Source: Polychytrium aggregatum (taxonomy: Eukaryota; Chytridiomycota; Chytridiomycetes; Polychytriales). From it: a stretch of DNA of 64,000 bases. Location of the stretch: contig NW_026516275.1 of the NCBI RefSeq assembly GCF_025602895.1, forward strand, positions 62,001 to 126,000, given 5' to 3'. This document shows positions 11,437 to 22,688 of the stretch, piece after piece. The stretch's first letter is position 1. Each line of letters opens with the position of its first letter. The notes below the pieces were generated by a model. It was not told where the DNA came from. It did no database searches and was given only the letters and a program-made list of their open reading frames with translations. The translations under genes and the position numbers were made by a program.

Positions 11437-12235
11437 TTGGAGCTCGAGTGCATCCAGGGTCGGACGGCTGGCTGGCTGGCTGCTTGGCTGTTTGGCTGGC
11501 TGATTAGGTGGTGAGTCGAATTTGAAGGTATGGCGATGGTAAGCCGTTTGCAACGAGATTGGCCCAGCGCTGCTTGAGGCAAATCAGCGAATCAACATGG
11601 GCGGGGAAGGATCCAGCGGGAGTCGTCTGTGCCGTTTTTTGGCGGGCTTTGTCGATGCGGAATGGTGCTTGGCGGCCGTCGCGGGCGACCGCCTCAGGGG
11701 TCGATGTGGCGCTCCATGGGGATGAGTCTGCGAGATACGAAGCTTCATGAGCCCAAGCAATGTGCCCAAGCGACGCAAGATCCCGGAATCGAGCCGCGGG
11801 AGGTTCCAGTTGCTCACCGGTGGCATTGTATGCAGCACTTTGCTCCGTCAAGAACCGGGCCAGCTCGTCGAATAGATGTGGGTGCTATACACTTGCAACA
11901 CCCAGAACCAAAGTGAAAGCTGCGGATATTCCGCCGTCCGCGACAGCTTTTCTCCTTTCCTCAGACTCCAAGGCGCACCCAGCAACTCGTCGGATGGTTT
12001 TCGCCGCAAACTGCGATATTCGAGCGACGGATCTGATCGAAAGCACGGTGCTATTGCGAGAGCGCACGATTAGCTGGCTCAACTGCCATGACCCGGCGCT
12101 CGGTCAAGTCACTCGTCTTTCCATCCCGCGACATCAGCGGCTCGATTGATCGCAATCCAGGATGTGTATAAGCACAGCGGCTCCCCCAACAACGATATCC
12201 ACAGAGCCAGTCGCTTGCGCTCTGTCAGGCAATCT
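11437..12235. other. Intergenic region holding a doubtful small ORF
   Basis: GGCT/TGGCTGGC tetramer repeats at about 11463-11505 lie just upstream of the AYR1-like start, probably in its 5' UTR. The remainder has only the low-confidence ORF listed separately. Confidence 0.5.
11504..11896 (-). CDS. Doubtful hypothetical protein fragment
   Basis: The open frame reads HPHLFDELARFLTEQSAAYN at its N-terminal end and stops with RLTT. It could follow a TAG acceptor near 11897, joined to a short upstream exon. I could not find an upstream exon whose phase fits with a normal-length intron. No domain is recognised. It may be a small real gene between AYR1 and WDR83, or chance coding-like sequence. Confidence 0.25.
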
Positions 12236-13999
12236 CTATATCTGCTTCGCCATCGCGGCGTCTCCCCAGGATATGAGCTGCCCGTCCACCGAGGTCGAGA
12301 CCATGGAATGCATCTTTGGGTGGTATGCCACGCACAGCACAGTTCTTGGATGGTCGCTGAGTGTCTGCAGAACGTTGCCTTCGACGAGATCCCAGATGAA
12401 AATCTTGCCGTCCTCGCTGCCGCTGATGCAGTAAGCGTCGTTGTTGCTGAGGGTCGAGGTGAGGCGGTAGACGGTGTTTTTGTGCGAGCGATAGCTGTCA
12501 AGGATGCGAACATCATGAGCAGGATGGAAGGTGTGAGTCGTGTGAGTCGTGTGAGTCTGGATATGAACGTGCTTGAATCGGCCAGGCACCTCGTCTCGCA
12601 CTCGGCTTTGTTCCAGCAGCAAGTCAAGTCGGAAAGACAAGTGAACGCACTCGCAAAGTAACCCGCCGTTGTCCTTGTCAAAGAGGCGAACAGTTTCGTC
12701 CAGGCTGCTGACGAGTAGACAGGCCTTATCGTTCGAAAACCGTGCTGACGTGACCGGATCTGAACAGAAGTTTGGGCGGCAGAAAGTCAGCGCGATGTCC
12801 AGGCTATGGAATCAAACACCAAAGCCCCAGGCGAATGGAATACAGAGCACCGCAAAACAACCATGCTGCCATCAGCGGTGTAGTCATGGATATGTGAACT
12901 GAGTGAAAATGCTCCTCTCGACTGAGCGCTTACGTCCAACGTCGTCCGTCGTAAGTTGACCCATGCGGATATCGTAGAGCCGCACTTTTCCATCGACAGA
13001 CCTGTATCGGGAAGAGCGTCAGTGATCAGCGGCGGTCTGGGCCCAGTAGCCATCAAAAGTCAGCCCCTTGGCCGTCACCATCTGGCTGCCGTTGGTGACA
13101 AGAAACTCACCCAACAAGTATCTCCGTGCCGGCAACATCGACCGAAGTTACGTCGTCCTTGGCCCCCTCTAGCTGTTGGATCGGAAAACGGCCATGGGAT
13201 CTATCCGCCAATGAAGCAGATCGGGCGAATGGTTGCCCCGGCTTCAGCCCAGATATCGACTGTGTAGTGGCTGCGGCCAATACCCGTGCCGATCCTCCCA
13301 TTACCTCATCGATGCAGAACCTGCTCAGAGTCGCTGGATTGATGTCCGCAGACACGCCGCACACCGGACCTACCTGGTGTCCCAGATCCTGACGGTTGCG
13401 TCGTAGGATCCCGAAACGATAACCGAGTTATCGTTGTTGAAACAGACGGCGTTAATACGGTGTGTGTGGCCGACGTATTTCCGGATGATGTTTCCGGTCG
13501 GGATATCCCATAGGAAAACGGTCTTGTCCATACCGCCGGAAGTGAACTTGAGGTCGTCGGATGAGCTGCATGCCGATCCCCGATCGAGCAAGACCATTCC
13601 ATATTGCGGCAACGAAACAGTGTCAGCGAAAGCTGGCCTTACAAGATCTTGGTTGATGCCATCCAGCTGTAGCCAGGAGCAACTCGGACGGACTCGACAC
13701 CAAGACGATCTGGGGGCGCCGTGAGCAATGAACCAACTTGCCATCGGCTTGCCTCTCCTCCTCCAACCGAGATCGCTATTCCAGAACCGTGGCAATCGGA
13801 CTTACATGGCAACATCCAGGACTTCGTATCCATGTCCCTTGAAGGTTTTGATGCAGAGTCCGGTGAGTGGATTCCACAGCTTGACGAGGCGGTCGGCAGA
13901 GCCAGTCATGCAATAGGATCCATCGGAATTGTAGCACACCGTCTGAATCTGGGCAGTGTGTGCAGGGATCTTTTGGATGGGTTTGGTGGGGAAGGACAT
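12236..13999 (-). CDS. WDR83/MORG1-like WD40 scaffold protein
   Basis: Six exons (13999-13806, 13565-13374, 13200-13111, 13001-12934, 12759-12651, 12494-12236) join in phase to give 303 residues, close to the animal protein. Blades read in order: YNSDGSYCMTGSADRLVKLW, then KFTSGGMDKTVFLWD, NSVIVSGSYDATVRIWD, ILVGSVDGKVRLYDIRMG, LVSSLDETVRLFDKDNG, AYCISGSEDGKIFIWDLVEG and MVSTSVDGQLISW. The order and linkers match WDR83. WDR83 links ERK-pathway proteins in animals and also associates with spliceosomes; which role applies here is unknown. Intron 5 carries a short GTGTGAGTC repeat. The gene is divergent from the secreted Lys-rich gene. Confidence 0.92.
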
Positions 14000-14630
14000 G
14001 GCGACGGCTCCGGGACTGGCGAGTGCGAGGATGTCTGAAGCTCGAGAGGGAGATGAGGAGTCGGGCCAGCGCTCCAAACGAAGGCCGATGCTGTCTCGGA
14101 TGCGGCTGTCGATGCGAGTCTCGGAAGCGATCGCTGGATCGGCTCGGGATGCAGTTTGGCGGCTGAGGGGGCGACCCCGGAGCAAATGCGAATCGGGTTG
14201 ATCTCGGCGTTGGCCCGATCGAGCCGGATGATTGACGGCAGTCGAGACGAGGTTGATGGCAGTCGAGACGAGGTCGATGCTGGCCGAGCAAACGGATCGC
14301 GCCCTTTCTGCCCGTCTGGCCCTGGACGCTCCACACAGCTCACAGCACTCGCCATTGTCGAAGATCGCCGACAGCAAATGTTGATCCCATATCGGCCTGC
14401 GTCGATCCAGATTTGTGCCACCGGCAGGCCGTCGGATTCGCCATGATTCAGCCCTTTGGCGGTCTTGCACGGTCGAGGCGAGGCGAGCCCACTCCCGCGC
14501 TCGGTGTCGTCGATGCGATTTCGTCGTGGCTCGCCCTCCCGTCCTGCAAGTTCGTCTCCATCGTCCACCCCCATCTGCGTCGAGCAGCAAGCGCATCCGA
14601 GCCGAAACCGAGTGAAGACACATCTCCGAG
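14000..14630. other. Divergent intergenic region, WDR83 / secreted protein
   Basis: This is 631 bp of shared 5' flank. It includes a short duplicated stretch, ggcagtcgagacgaggt, at about 14235-14275. I see no gene and no clear TATA box. Confidence 0.55.
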
Positions 14631-16688
14631 ATGAAGTTGGCTGCAGCGCTGATTGCATTGATATCCGTCGCCGGTTCCGTCCGTTCACTTGGTATGTGCA
14701 CAGGAGCGGGCCAAGAGATACTGGAGCGCGCTCTGGCTGCAAGACGGCGCTCGGATCGCCGATGAAGCAACCGAGAGTGTCTGCTGGGCGATGCGATAGC
14801 GGCTGTGGGATGCACCAAACGAAAGCATCTCGCAACGACAGCACCGGCTCGCCGCGCGGTCTTGATAAATATCTATGGGCTGTCGCGCTTGTGCACTTGG
14901 AGTGCGGCATGTTCGATATCGCGGTGCTGGTTCTCGCGAACATGCCATGCAAATCCCCTGTCCAAGCATTCTCCAGCCCACCCGATCGCGGCGCTGGCTT
15001 CCCAGCTTCTCTTACTAAACGGCATTCCAACTTCACGCTGCGGGCACGTCCTGTTCTGTTTGCATCTCATTCCATCGGCTCCGGTAGCTGTTCCTATCAA
15101 GGAGCTGGTCGGCGACGTTCGGCCACAAGGCCTCCTCAATGAAGCCGATCTCAACCTGAGTCTCAAGGAAATCACCAAGAAGCTCGAGTCAGGCGACTCC
15201 CAGGTCGCGAAATCCAACGCCATGGCCGAAAAGGCGGCTTACCCCGATGACGAACCTGTCGTGATGCTCGAGAAGCGCCCCCAGAAGCAAAACAGGGTGC
15301 CCCGAAAGAAGCAGCGTGGCAAGAAAAACATGATCGAGGAAAAAATGAAGTCGGGCCGAGTCGCCGACCCGGCCGAGAAGCCCAGCAAGGTCAAAGGCAA
15401 CGGCTCGGGCGATGGCATTGAAAGACTCAAGAAGACGCCCAAGAAGAAGCAAGGCGATCCCGAGGCGAGGCTTACTCCCGAGCAACGCGAGAAGGAACAG
15501 TACTGGCGGCTCATGAACTCCAAGGCCGAAAAGCCCGAAGACACCATCGAGCATGACGCGGACCCGCTGCTTCAAGCGCAGGTCATCATCAAGGGCAAGC
15601 CCGAGAGCGAGACCATCAGCAAGAATGATGTTCTCTACGACGTGCTTGGCTCGGATCAAGATCCCAGCCCACTGGCCAAGAGCAAGCCCTTCCTCGATGT
15701 GTCTGCAGAGGCTCCAGCAAGACAAAATGACCAAGACATGCCCTCCGACAGCATCGAGGAGGCTTCGGTTATTAAAATCACAGACGAAGGCAAGGTCGAG
15801 ACAGGCAAAATGGCCTCCCAGCGGTGAGTACCTGCCTGTCGGCGATGCGAAGGCTGGCCGTGTGTGGTGAGTTGAAGGTACTTTGTAGGCGTTCGCATGA
15901 GTGACTGTCTGCATGAACGGGAATTCGGCTGCTAACGTGTTTGCCGATCGATTCAGAATGGCCGAGGATAAGCCGGACCCTGCGTGAGTGCCATGATGAT
16001 TGGTGGTCGGCGTTGGAGGTGACGCACAATCAGAACAATTTCCCGAGCATGAAGCCGCTCGCCCCGACTCTCTGATGCTACTCAGTCCGGCCGTATGCTC
16101 ACGGCGGCTGACCCTCCGCGATGGCCGTCACATGAACATCGTTCCGGTGCCAAATAGCGCTGGCCACTCTACTATGCTTTGCTTTTCGTTGTGTTGATTT
16201 GCTGTTTTCTTTCAATTGACTACTCCCCCCCATAATCCTTTTGGAGCAGCGATGCAGTCGATAGAGTCACGTTTGAAGTCGCCGCCGGTGTTTTATCCGA
16301 GCCTCTTGCTGACAAATCTGCCGTTGTCGAGGGTGGCCTCGAGGGGCCAACCCGTCTCGAAGATGACCTGAGCCCCGACCTGGAAAGCAGCAAAAACGCG
16401 CCCATCAGCCAAGAAATCGAGTATTACTCGGTCTCCGATGCCTCGGGCTTGACCGACGACAACCATACTTACGAGAACACCCAGCCGGAGACTTGGACCA
16501 GAAAAGACGAGCCCCTCGGCACTGCTGCGGAGGCGTCCGATCGAACTGATCATCTCGCCATCTCTGCAGAGGAGTTTGATGCGTCCCGAGACAGAGAGTT
16601 TGTCGGACTCCTCAATGCCCCGGGTGGCATCCACGACGAGGAATACCGCGATTTCAACGAGCGCTTCATGATTGAAGTATATACCTGA
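14631..16688 (+). CDS. Secreted, highly charged Lys/Glu-rich protein of unknown function
   Basis: Four exons (14631-14691, 15088-15823, 15957-15983, 16250-16688) join in phase to give 420 residues. Exon 1 encodes a clean signal peptide (MKLAAALIALISVAGSVRSL). Residues about 40-150 are Lys-rich with basic clusters (RVPRKKQRGKK, KKTPKKKQG), and the rest is acidic and Ser/Thr-rich. A 27-nt exon 3 adds MAEDKPDPA. There are no Cys pairs, repeats or transmembrane segments. Dibasic sites could be processed by a Kex2-type protease. I do not recognise a family. The open C-terminal frame and phase agreement at three introns support a real gene. Confidence 0.75.
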
Positions 16689-17394
16689 GGCGAGGGGGGA
16701 AGTGCAGCATGATGCGACCCATTGGCATCGGCTCGCTTCCGGTGGAGCGCGACAGGCATAGATATGGCCTCCGGGCGAGCATATTCGAATCGTTGACACT
16801 TGAGATAAATGGTGCATATTTCGAGCTGGGTGGGCTTTGTTTTAGCTGTTGGGGGCGTTGCTCCCAATGGCACTCCAAATGAAGGAAACGATGGAAAGTT
16901 GCAATCCAAATCACAGTCTCGAGATACAAGGGGCATTCGGCCATCTGGACAGCGCGGCGGATGGGCGTGTGCAGGATCATGGATAGCGATTTGCGGGGAA
17001 CTCGAGAGCGACTTTTGGTTTACTGCGTGTCGAATAGACAATTAGACACACCATTCCTCTCGAACGAACGCAGGTCGTTGTTGGACCGTTGCACACTCGG
17101 TCGGGAACAACGGAGCCGGCCAAATCATTCCCGAGCCCATGACGGACGACATCCAGCCAGTCGGCTGATCGACATCGCTCAGCCCACACAAGCCATCCAT
17201 ATTATCCGCGTGGTGGACAGTGTTGTCACCCGCCGAGCAGCGCCACGTTCTATTTTTATCCCCTTCAGGTTTCACCTGTGTCAACTCTACCACCTCCTCG
17301 TCTCACCCAGCCATCGCCCGCAACCCGCTCAGTCGTCGCCGCTTCTCATCGTTCTCGATCCCTCAGCAGTAGTCGTCACTCCCACGCCGCGCCA
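16689..17394. other. Intergenic, 5' region of the TKL kinase gene
   Basis: The stretch is pyrimidine-rich towards 17270-17390. An in-frame upstream ATG at 17278 could extend the kinase by 39 Ser/Pro-rich residues. Otherwise no gene is seen. Confidence 0.55.
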
Positions 17395-19674
17395 ATGTCT
17401 GATAGACTGTTCGCCCGATCCACCAGGGATCGCCCGGCCTGGTACATTTCGCCCAGCGACATCACCAATCTCGCAGCCAGCCCCATCGGTCGGGGCGGCT
17501 TTGGTGAGGTCCTGACAGGAACGTACTTTGGGTCCAAGGTGGCCATCAAGCGACTCCTGGGCAGCTACAACAATCGCGAGCTCGCCGAGTACAACCACGA
17601 AATCGATATCTGGAAGCATCTCTCCCACCCCAACATCTTGCCTCTCCTTGGTGCCTGTGACAAAGATGATGACGACAGCCAAGTATCTCCCTTCATGGTG
17701 TCGCCTTTCATGGCCAATGGCACCCTCCGCAAATATGTCTCCGACAACACCGTCACTGTGGAGGACAAGCTTCGCTTGCTCTACCAAGTTGCATCTGGTC
17801 TGGCGTACTTGCACGGCCGCCGCATCGTCCATGGTGACCTCAAGGCTGCAAATGTCCTTCTGGACAATTCGTTCAATGCCGTCGTCGCCGACTTTGGCTT
17901 GTCCAGCACCAAACACACCTCTGCTTCCTTCAACCGGACAAGAATCCATCGCCCCGATGGCGGGACCGAGGGCTACATGGCGCCCGAGATGTTTGACGAG
18001 GACGACCCCAGTGGTTCTTCTCTAAAGACCGATGTCTATTCGTTTGCCATCACGATGTACGAGGTCCTCAATGACTCAAAGCCGGTTTGGGTCACTGCCA
18101 ATGGCCAGGCAATGAAGCCTGCCCAAATCTTGTCTCAGATATTCCAGAATAAGCGCCCCAAGCGACTCGATGGAGTTCCGGACGACATTTGGCTCCTCAT
18201 TGAGAGTTGCTGGGCCCAAGAGCCTGCCGACCGCCCCTCGTTTTCTGAAATCCTTGCTGTCCTTGAGCCCTACAGCTCGCCAAGCCTGGGTCCAGTTCTG
18301 AACTCGGGAATCGCATCGACTGCCGCGCCGTCAGCTGGATCTGAGTCCCATTCGCCGCTTGATGGGCTTGATTCGCATCCCATGATATCAAGACTTGTCC
18401 TTCGCCGTGCTCGCATGGGCAACGATGACGCATGCATCGAGATTGCCCGCACCATCACCGACGGCAAGCTAGCATCCGATCCCATCTGGAAGAAGGCATC
18501 TGCCATCATCCAGTCCGTCTTTGAAAGCAAGGATGTCAACACCTGTGTCGAGGTCGTGCGCAAGGTCACCCGGGATAGACCACCGTCCGACCCTTTCTGG
18601 GCCCAGATCGCCGATATGTTTCAGCTGATCACCAAAGACATGTGCCCCGACGCACGCAACGAGCTCTTTCGCAGAATCACCGATGGCCGCCCTCCGGTAG
18701 ACTCAATGTGGTTCGCTGCGTCCTCGGTTGTGAACCAGATATCTGATGAGATGAGTGCCGAAACCTGCCTGGCCCTCGCAACTACCCTCACCGACGGTGT
18801 GGATGCAACGGATCCAGTCTGGTCCAAAGCGGCGCTGTATTTCCAGGCCGCCGCCAACCACGAGAACCTCGAGGCGTACTTCTACCTGGGCTGGATGCAT
18901 TTTATCGGCCTCGGTGTTCCGCAAAAGGACGTCGATGCGCTCGACTACTGGCAGGAAGTCAGCACCAAGTCCACCAACACAATGCACAAACCCATCGCCA
19001 CCCACATGCTGGGTTGGATGCACTACCTGGGTCGGGGCACCCAACGAGACGAGCCAAAGGGCGTCAAGCTCATCCGAAGCAACAAATCGGACGAGTTCCC
19101 ACTCGGAGAAGAGAACAGCTTGGCCGCCTATGGGCTTACTTGCTCCGAGGAGTTGGCCGCCTGCAAGTTTTTTGAGCTGTGCCGGCTGGGATCCGATCAA
19201 GAGTGGCTCTGCAGGCATCTCATGGCCGTGTGTTTGGTCCAAGGGTTTGGTACAGGAAAGGACCAGAAGAAGGCCGCAGGAATCTTTGCCCAGCTCGCTG
19301 CCCAGAATCATGGCGACAGCCAGCATTGGCTGGGAACGTGCCATCTCTGCGGCTGGGGAGCACCCAAGGACGAGTCAAAGTCCTTCCAGTGGTACAGTAG
19401 TTCCGCCAGCCAGGACAACTCGTATGGACACTATCGTCTCGGCGGATGCTATTTCCGCGGATGGGGAGTTGCTCAAAGTCAAACCATGGCCCTCAAGTCG
19501 TTCCGCAAGTCGGTCGAACATGGAAATCGCTACGGCCAGTATCAGATAGGCTTCTGCCACCAATTTGGCATCGCCGCTTCAAAGAACATTGGCACCGCCA
19601 TTTTCTGGTACCGCAAATCTGCTCAACAGGGAAACGACTATGCCGTCAAAAGGCTCGAAAAGCTTGGAAAGTAG
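17395..19674 (+). CDS. TKL-type protein kinase with Sel1-like repeats
   Basis: This is a single exon of 759 residues. The kinase domain spans about residues 25-295: glycine loop GRGGFGEV (about 32-39), VAIK lysine (about 51), catalytic loop HGDLKAANV (about 146), DFG (about 166) and GTEGYMAPE. The HRD arginine is Gly, a non-RD type. Residues about 345-490 hold four exact 37-residue units, each with a T-D/R-D/G...DP.W core. Sel1-like repeats follow to the C-terminus (LGWMHYLGRGTQ, LGGCYFRGWGVAQ, IGFCHQFGIAASK). Kinase-Sel1 fusions occur in expanded TKL families of early-diverging fungi. Sel1 repeats usually bind partners; substrates here are unknown. Lack of introns contrasts with the neighbours. 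Confidence 0.92.
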   Translation: MSDRLFARSTRDRPAWYISPSDITNLAASPIGRGGFGEVLTGTYFGSKVAIKRLLGSYNNRELAEYNHEIDIWKHLSHPNILPLLGACDKDDDDSQVSPFMVSPFMANGTLRKYVSDNTVTVEDKLRLLYQVASGLAYLHGRRIVHGDLKAANVLLDNSFNAVVADFGLSSTKHTSASFNRTRIHRPDGGTEGYMAPEMFDEDDPSGSSLKTDVYSFAITMYEVLNDSKPVWVTANGQAMKPAQILSQIFQNKRPKRLDGVPDDIWLLIESCWAQEPADRPSFSEILAVLEPYSSPSLGPVLNSGIASTAAPSAGSESHSPLDGLDSHPMISRLVLRRARMGNDDACIEIARTITDGKLASDPIWKKASAIIQSVFESKDVNTCVEVVRKVTRDRPPSDPFWAQIADMFQLITKDMCPDARNELFRRITDGRPPVDSMWFAASSVVNQISDEMSAETCLALATTLTDGVDATDPVWSKAALYFQAAANHENLEAYFYLGWMHFIGLGVPQKDVDALDYWQEVSTKSTNTMHKPIATHMLGWMHYLGRGTQRDEPKGVKLIRSNKSDEFPLGEENSLAAYGLTCSEELAACKFFELCRLGSDQEWLCRHLMAVCLVQGFGTGKDQKKAAGIFAQLAAQNHGDSQHWLGTCHLCGWGAPKDESKSFQWYSSSASQDNSYGHYRLGGCYFRGWGVAQSQTMALKSFRKSVEHGNRYGQYQIGFCHQFGIAASKNIGTAIFWYRKSAQQGNDYAVKRLEKLGK
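18457..18900 (+). repeat. Four coding repeats of exactly 37 codons
   Basis: The cores TDGKLASDPIWKK, TRDRPPSDPFWAQ, TDGRPPVDSMWFA and TDGVDATDPVWSK begin at 18457, 18568, 18679 and 18790, a constant 111-nt step. The period equals that of Sel1 repeats, which start directly after. Confidence 0.9.
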
Positions 19675-20118
19675 CGTGCCCCCGCCCTGTCGTCACCGCT
19701 GTCCGAAAGCGGATCCCAGGAGCAAATGCACGGCCGAAAGATGGATGCGAGCAAGGGCTGAGGGTATCGGTATTCAGGAGTGCCGTCGCTGCCATGTGAA
19801 ACAATACACGATTGGCTCCGTTTGAATGGGCATTGTAGACGCCTCGTCGTCTCCGATACCGCAAGAGGTGTGGCAGCTGGATCCTCCATATTCCCGTAGC
19901 GAAACCAGCGGCGGTCATCCGCCGTGCTGCAGCCGACGGCGGTGCCGACCGTTCTGGATGGGAGGAGCACATCCCGGGTGCCATCCGGCTGAGTCATGCT
20001 GACGGCGCGCACCGTATATGACGAGCCCCACCGCACTCGGCGCCCGTCTTCCCATATCTCATCCTTCACCCCAGAACTTGATCCACCCTCCCTGCACGTA
20101 AGCGCCGCGTATCTATCC
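19675..20118. other. Intergenic, kinase to stress-protein gene
   Basis: 444 bp with no supported gene. It holds the 3' flank of the kinase and the 5' flank of the universal stress protein gene. Confidence 0.6.
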
Positions 20119-21153
20119 ATGGCCGACAAACGACGAAAGATTCTGATCGCCCTCGGTAAGCGCACGCCCATCGTCGTTCTTCGCCCCCTCCCCAGCTGGT
20201 GCGGAGTTTGAGAGCGAGAGCACCCTCCTGTGCCGCCCAAGCCGTTTGCGAGGATCTTGCAGCGACCAGGGTCTTCGACCGATACGATCGACCAGTTTCG
20301 TTAGCAGACGGGCCCGCTGTGCTGACACTCTTTCTCGACCCCGCAGACGACTCCGAGTCGGCGCGTTATGCCCTCGCCTGGTCGATGGAGAACGTCATTG
20401 ACTCGACCCGCGACCATGTCGTCCTGCTGTCTGTGGGAATCTTCCACGATCGCTGGAACGAGCTCTTTGTCGCGGCGATGGGCCCGGCCTATACTCAAGG
20501 TAAGCCTGTGGGTTTTGGATCTGTTCCGACGAGCTACGATTCTGGCAACGACCCGGCGAGGCAGGACAGGCCCTGAGGACCACCGTTCGCTCTGCACCGG
20601 CCTCCCTCTGATGCGTGCCTATGTCGACCATGCAGAAAACCGAGAGCAGCTGGAGATGCAGGCCGAGGACTTTTCAAGAAAGATCCTCAATGATGCCACC
20701 AAAGTCATCCAGGAACACGCTTCAAATCTCAACGACGGAGCGAGTGTAAGCAGCGCTTCATCGGATATATCGATAGGGGAGGCTCATATCGATCGTGGAA
20801 ATGAAAGCTCGAGGCAGCGTTGCTGATAGTGCACCTCGCTTGCAAACAACCAGATCTCGCACGAAATCTTTGCCCTGAAAGGCGGCGATCCTCGCGACGT
20901 CATTGTCGACTTTTGCCACAACATGAATGCAGATATGCTCATTGTCGGAAGCCGCGGCATGAGCAATCTTGGCCGGTGAGTCCCCAGCCGCTTTGAGCGG
21001 TTCGACCTTGGCGCTGAGTGGCGGTTGTTGCAGCCGTTACTGACCCGAACATGCCCATGATTCCGCAGGGCCCTGGTCGGCTCGGTGAGCGAATATCTGG
21101 TGCACCACGCTCCGTGCCCTGTCCTCGTCGTCCGTCCAAGCGGCCAAGCCTGA
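20119..21153 (+). CDS. Universal stress protein (UspA family)
   Basis: Five exons (20119-20155, 20347-20499, 20636-20745, 20854-20975, 21069-21153) join in phase to give 168 residues, the normal Usp length. The start KILIALDDSESARYALAW matches the family's first strand and helix. The C-terminus carries the ATP-binding motif G-x2-G-x9-G-S as GSRGMSNLGRALVGS, then CPVLVVRP. This suggests a nucleotide-binding Usp. Its physiological role in fungi is poorly known. Confidence 0.93.
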
Positions 21154-21955
21154 TGCAGCCGGCGGGCGCATGACTGCATGGTCTGCCAAAGCGACGCCAC
21201 GGAGTTCAAACAGACGGCCGCCAGTGGGTGCGGGGTTTTGGCCTTGCACTTGGTTCTGATGATCGAATACATCGGGTATTTGAAACGCAGAGCTTGGTCT
21301 GGGGAGCGGCGGTGTGACAGCAGCCTTCATGGACACGGATCGATCCAGCCAATCCAGCCAATCCAGCCATCCAGCCAATCCAGCCAGCCAATCCAAATCC
21401 GTCCGCTTGTGTCGCACAGGCGGTCTGGCTCGTTCTTTCTTCTTCGTCGGGCGAGCCAATCGCCGCGCGTCCGCAGAACAACGCCGCGGGTCTCCTTGCT
21501 GGATCTCCCGTCCCCGCCGATGCGCCGGTCCCTTGCAGGTGGCGCTTGTGTCTCCGCAGCGGCCGCGCTTGCCGCTCGCGTGGCAGGCACTGTTTGTTTG
21601 CTTGTCGGCGCCGTTGTCGTGTGCGCTGTGTTGTTGCTCTCTGTGCCTCTGTGTGCGTGGGGGACGAGCGGGCGGACACGCGTCCCAGAGCGGCATTGTG
21701 CGACACCGCCCGCGTCACCTCTGTCTCACAATTCCGCGTCTGTCCCACCACCCCTGGCCCCGGCCCCTTGCCTGGCCCTCCACCCACGCCCGTCTCCCGA
21801 TCCGGCCCCTGATCGGCTCGGTATATAAGCGCCTCCCTCGCCCCTCCTCCTCCTCTTATTCCATCACTTTCCAGACCAAACGTCTCTGCCATCTCGCCGT
21901 CGGCGTCCGTCTCAGGCTTCCCGCTCTCCCGCTCGCTCGTCTGTCCTCCGTCGCC
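21154..21955. other. Promoter region of the cerato-platanin gene
   Basis: It contains an AATCCAGCC-type 9-bp array at about 21343-21395, a TATA box at 21822, and pyrimidine-rich sequence down to the start codon. No further gene is seen. Confidence 0.6.
21822..21828 (+). promoter_or_regulatory. TATA box of the cerato-platanin gene
   Basis: TATATAA lies 128 bp upstream of the ATG and is followed by CT-rich sequence. This is the clearest TATA box in the window and fits a strongly expressed secreted protein. Confidence 0.65.
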
Positions 21956-22688
21956 ATGCACTCCCGTCTCTTCCTGCTCCTGGCCATTGTCGTGCTCGTC
22001 CTCGTTGCCCACTCTGCCGAGGCCAGCCAGCGCAAGGCCAAGAAAACCACCAAGAAGACCACCACCACAAAGCCCACCAAGCCCACCAAGGCTCCTGCTC
22101 CTCCCCCGCCTCCTCCCAGCGGCGGCAAGAGCCTGGCCTATGCCACCTACCACATGTACACGAGCAGCGAGGTGTGTTTCCCTTCTTTATGCTTCTCTGC
22201 TCTTTGCGGATGGCGCCTTGCAGCCCAGGTCTATTCGATCGTCCGCGTCGCACGGACAATGTCTCTGCCTCGTGGGCTCAGCCGGCATGCAACTGACCCT
22301 GATTGTCCCTTCCGACCTGCCCATTCCTGCGACACAGAGCCTCTCGACTGTTGCCTGCAGCGACGGATCCAACGGCCTCATGACCCGCTGGGGGTACTCC
22401 AACCTCAGCCCAATGTGGCCCTATGTCATGGCCTTCAACGGCGCCGGCTGGAACAGCCCCAGCTGCGGCACCTGCATCGAGCTCACCGACACCATCACCG
22501 GCAACACCATCCACGCCACCGTCATCGACCAGTGCGGCCCTCCCCCCAGCGGATACAGCGCCCACTTTGACATTGCCCCTCCTGCCCACCAGGAGCTCTT
22601 TGGCGCCTCAGCCAGTGTCAGCAAGGGCTTTGGCAGTGCCACCTACCGCACCGTCTCCTCGTCCAACTGCCGTGGCAACCGTGGATAA
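21956..22688 (+). CDS. Secreted cerato-platanin family protein
   Basis: Two exons (21956-22171 and 22338-22688) give 188 residues. A signal peptide (LFLLLAIVVLVLVAHSAEAS) is followed by a Lys/Thr/Pro linker (KKTTKKTTTTKPTKPTKAP). A cerato-platanin domain follows: YATYHMYTSSE, SLSTVACSDGSNGLMTRWGY, GWNSPSCGTCIEL, HATVIDQCG and a final SSNC. Four family cysteines plus one extra (DQCG) are visible. Family members are small double-psi beta-barrel proteins of fungal walls and secretions, with carbohydrate-binding or expansin-like activity and a plant-elicitor role in some species. The basic linker is unusual for the family. The domain call is firm; the role in this fungus is unknown. Confidence 0.9.
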
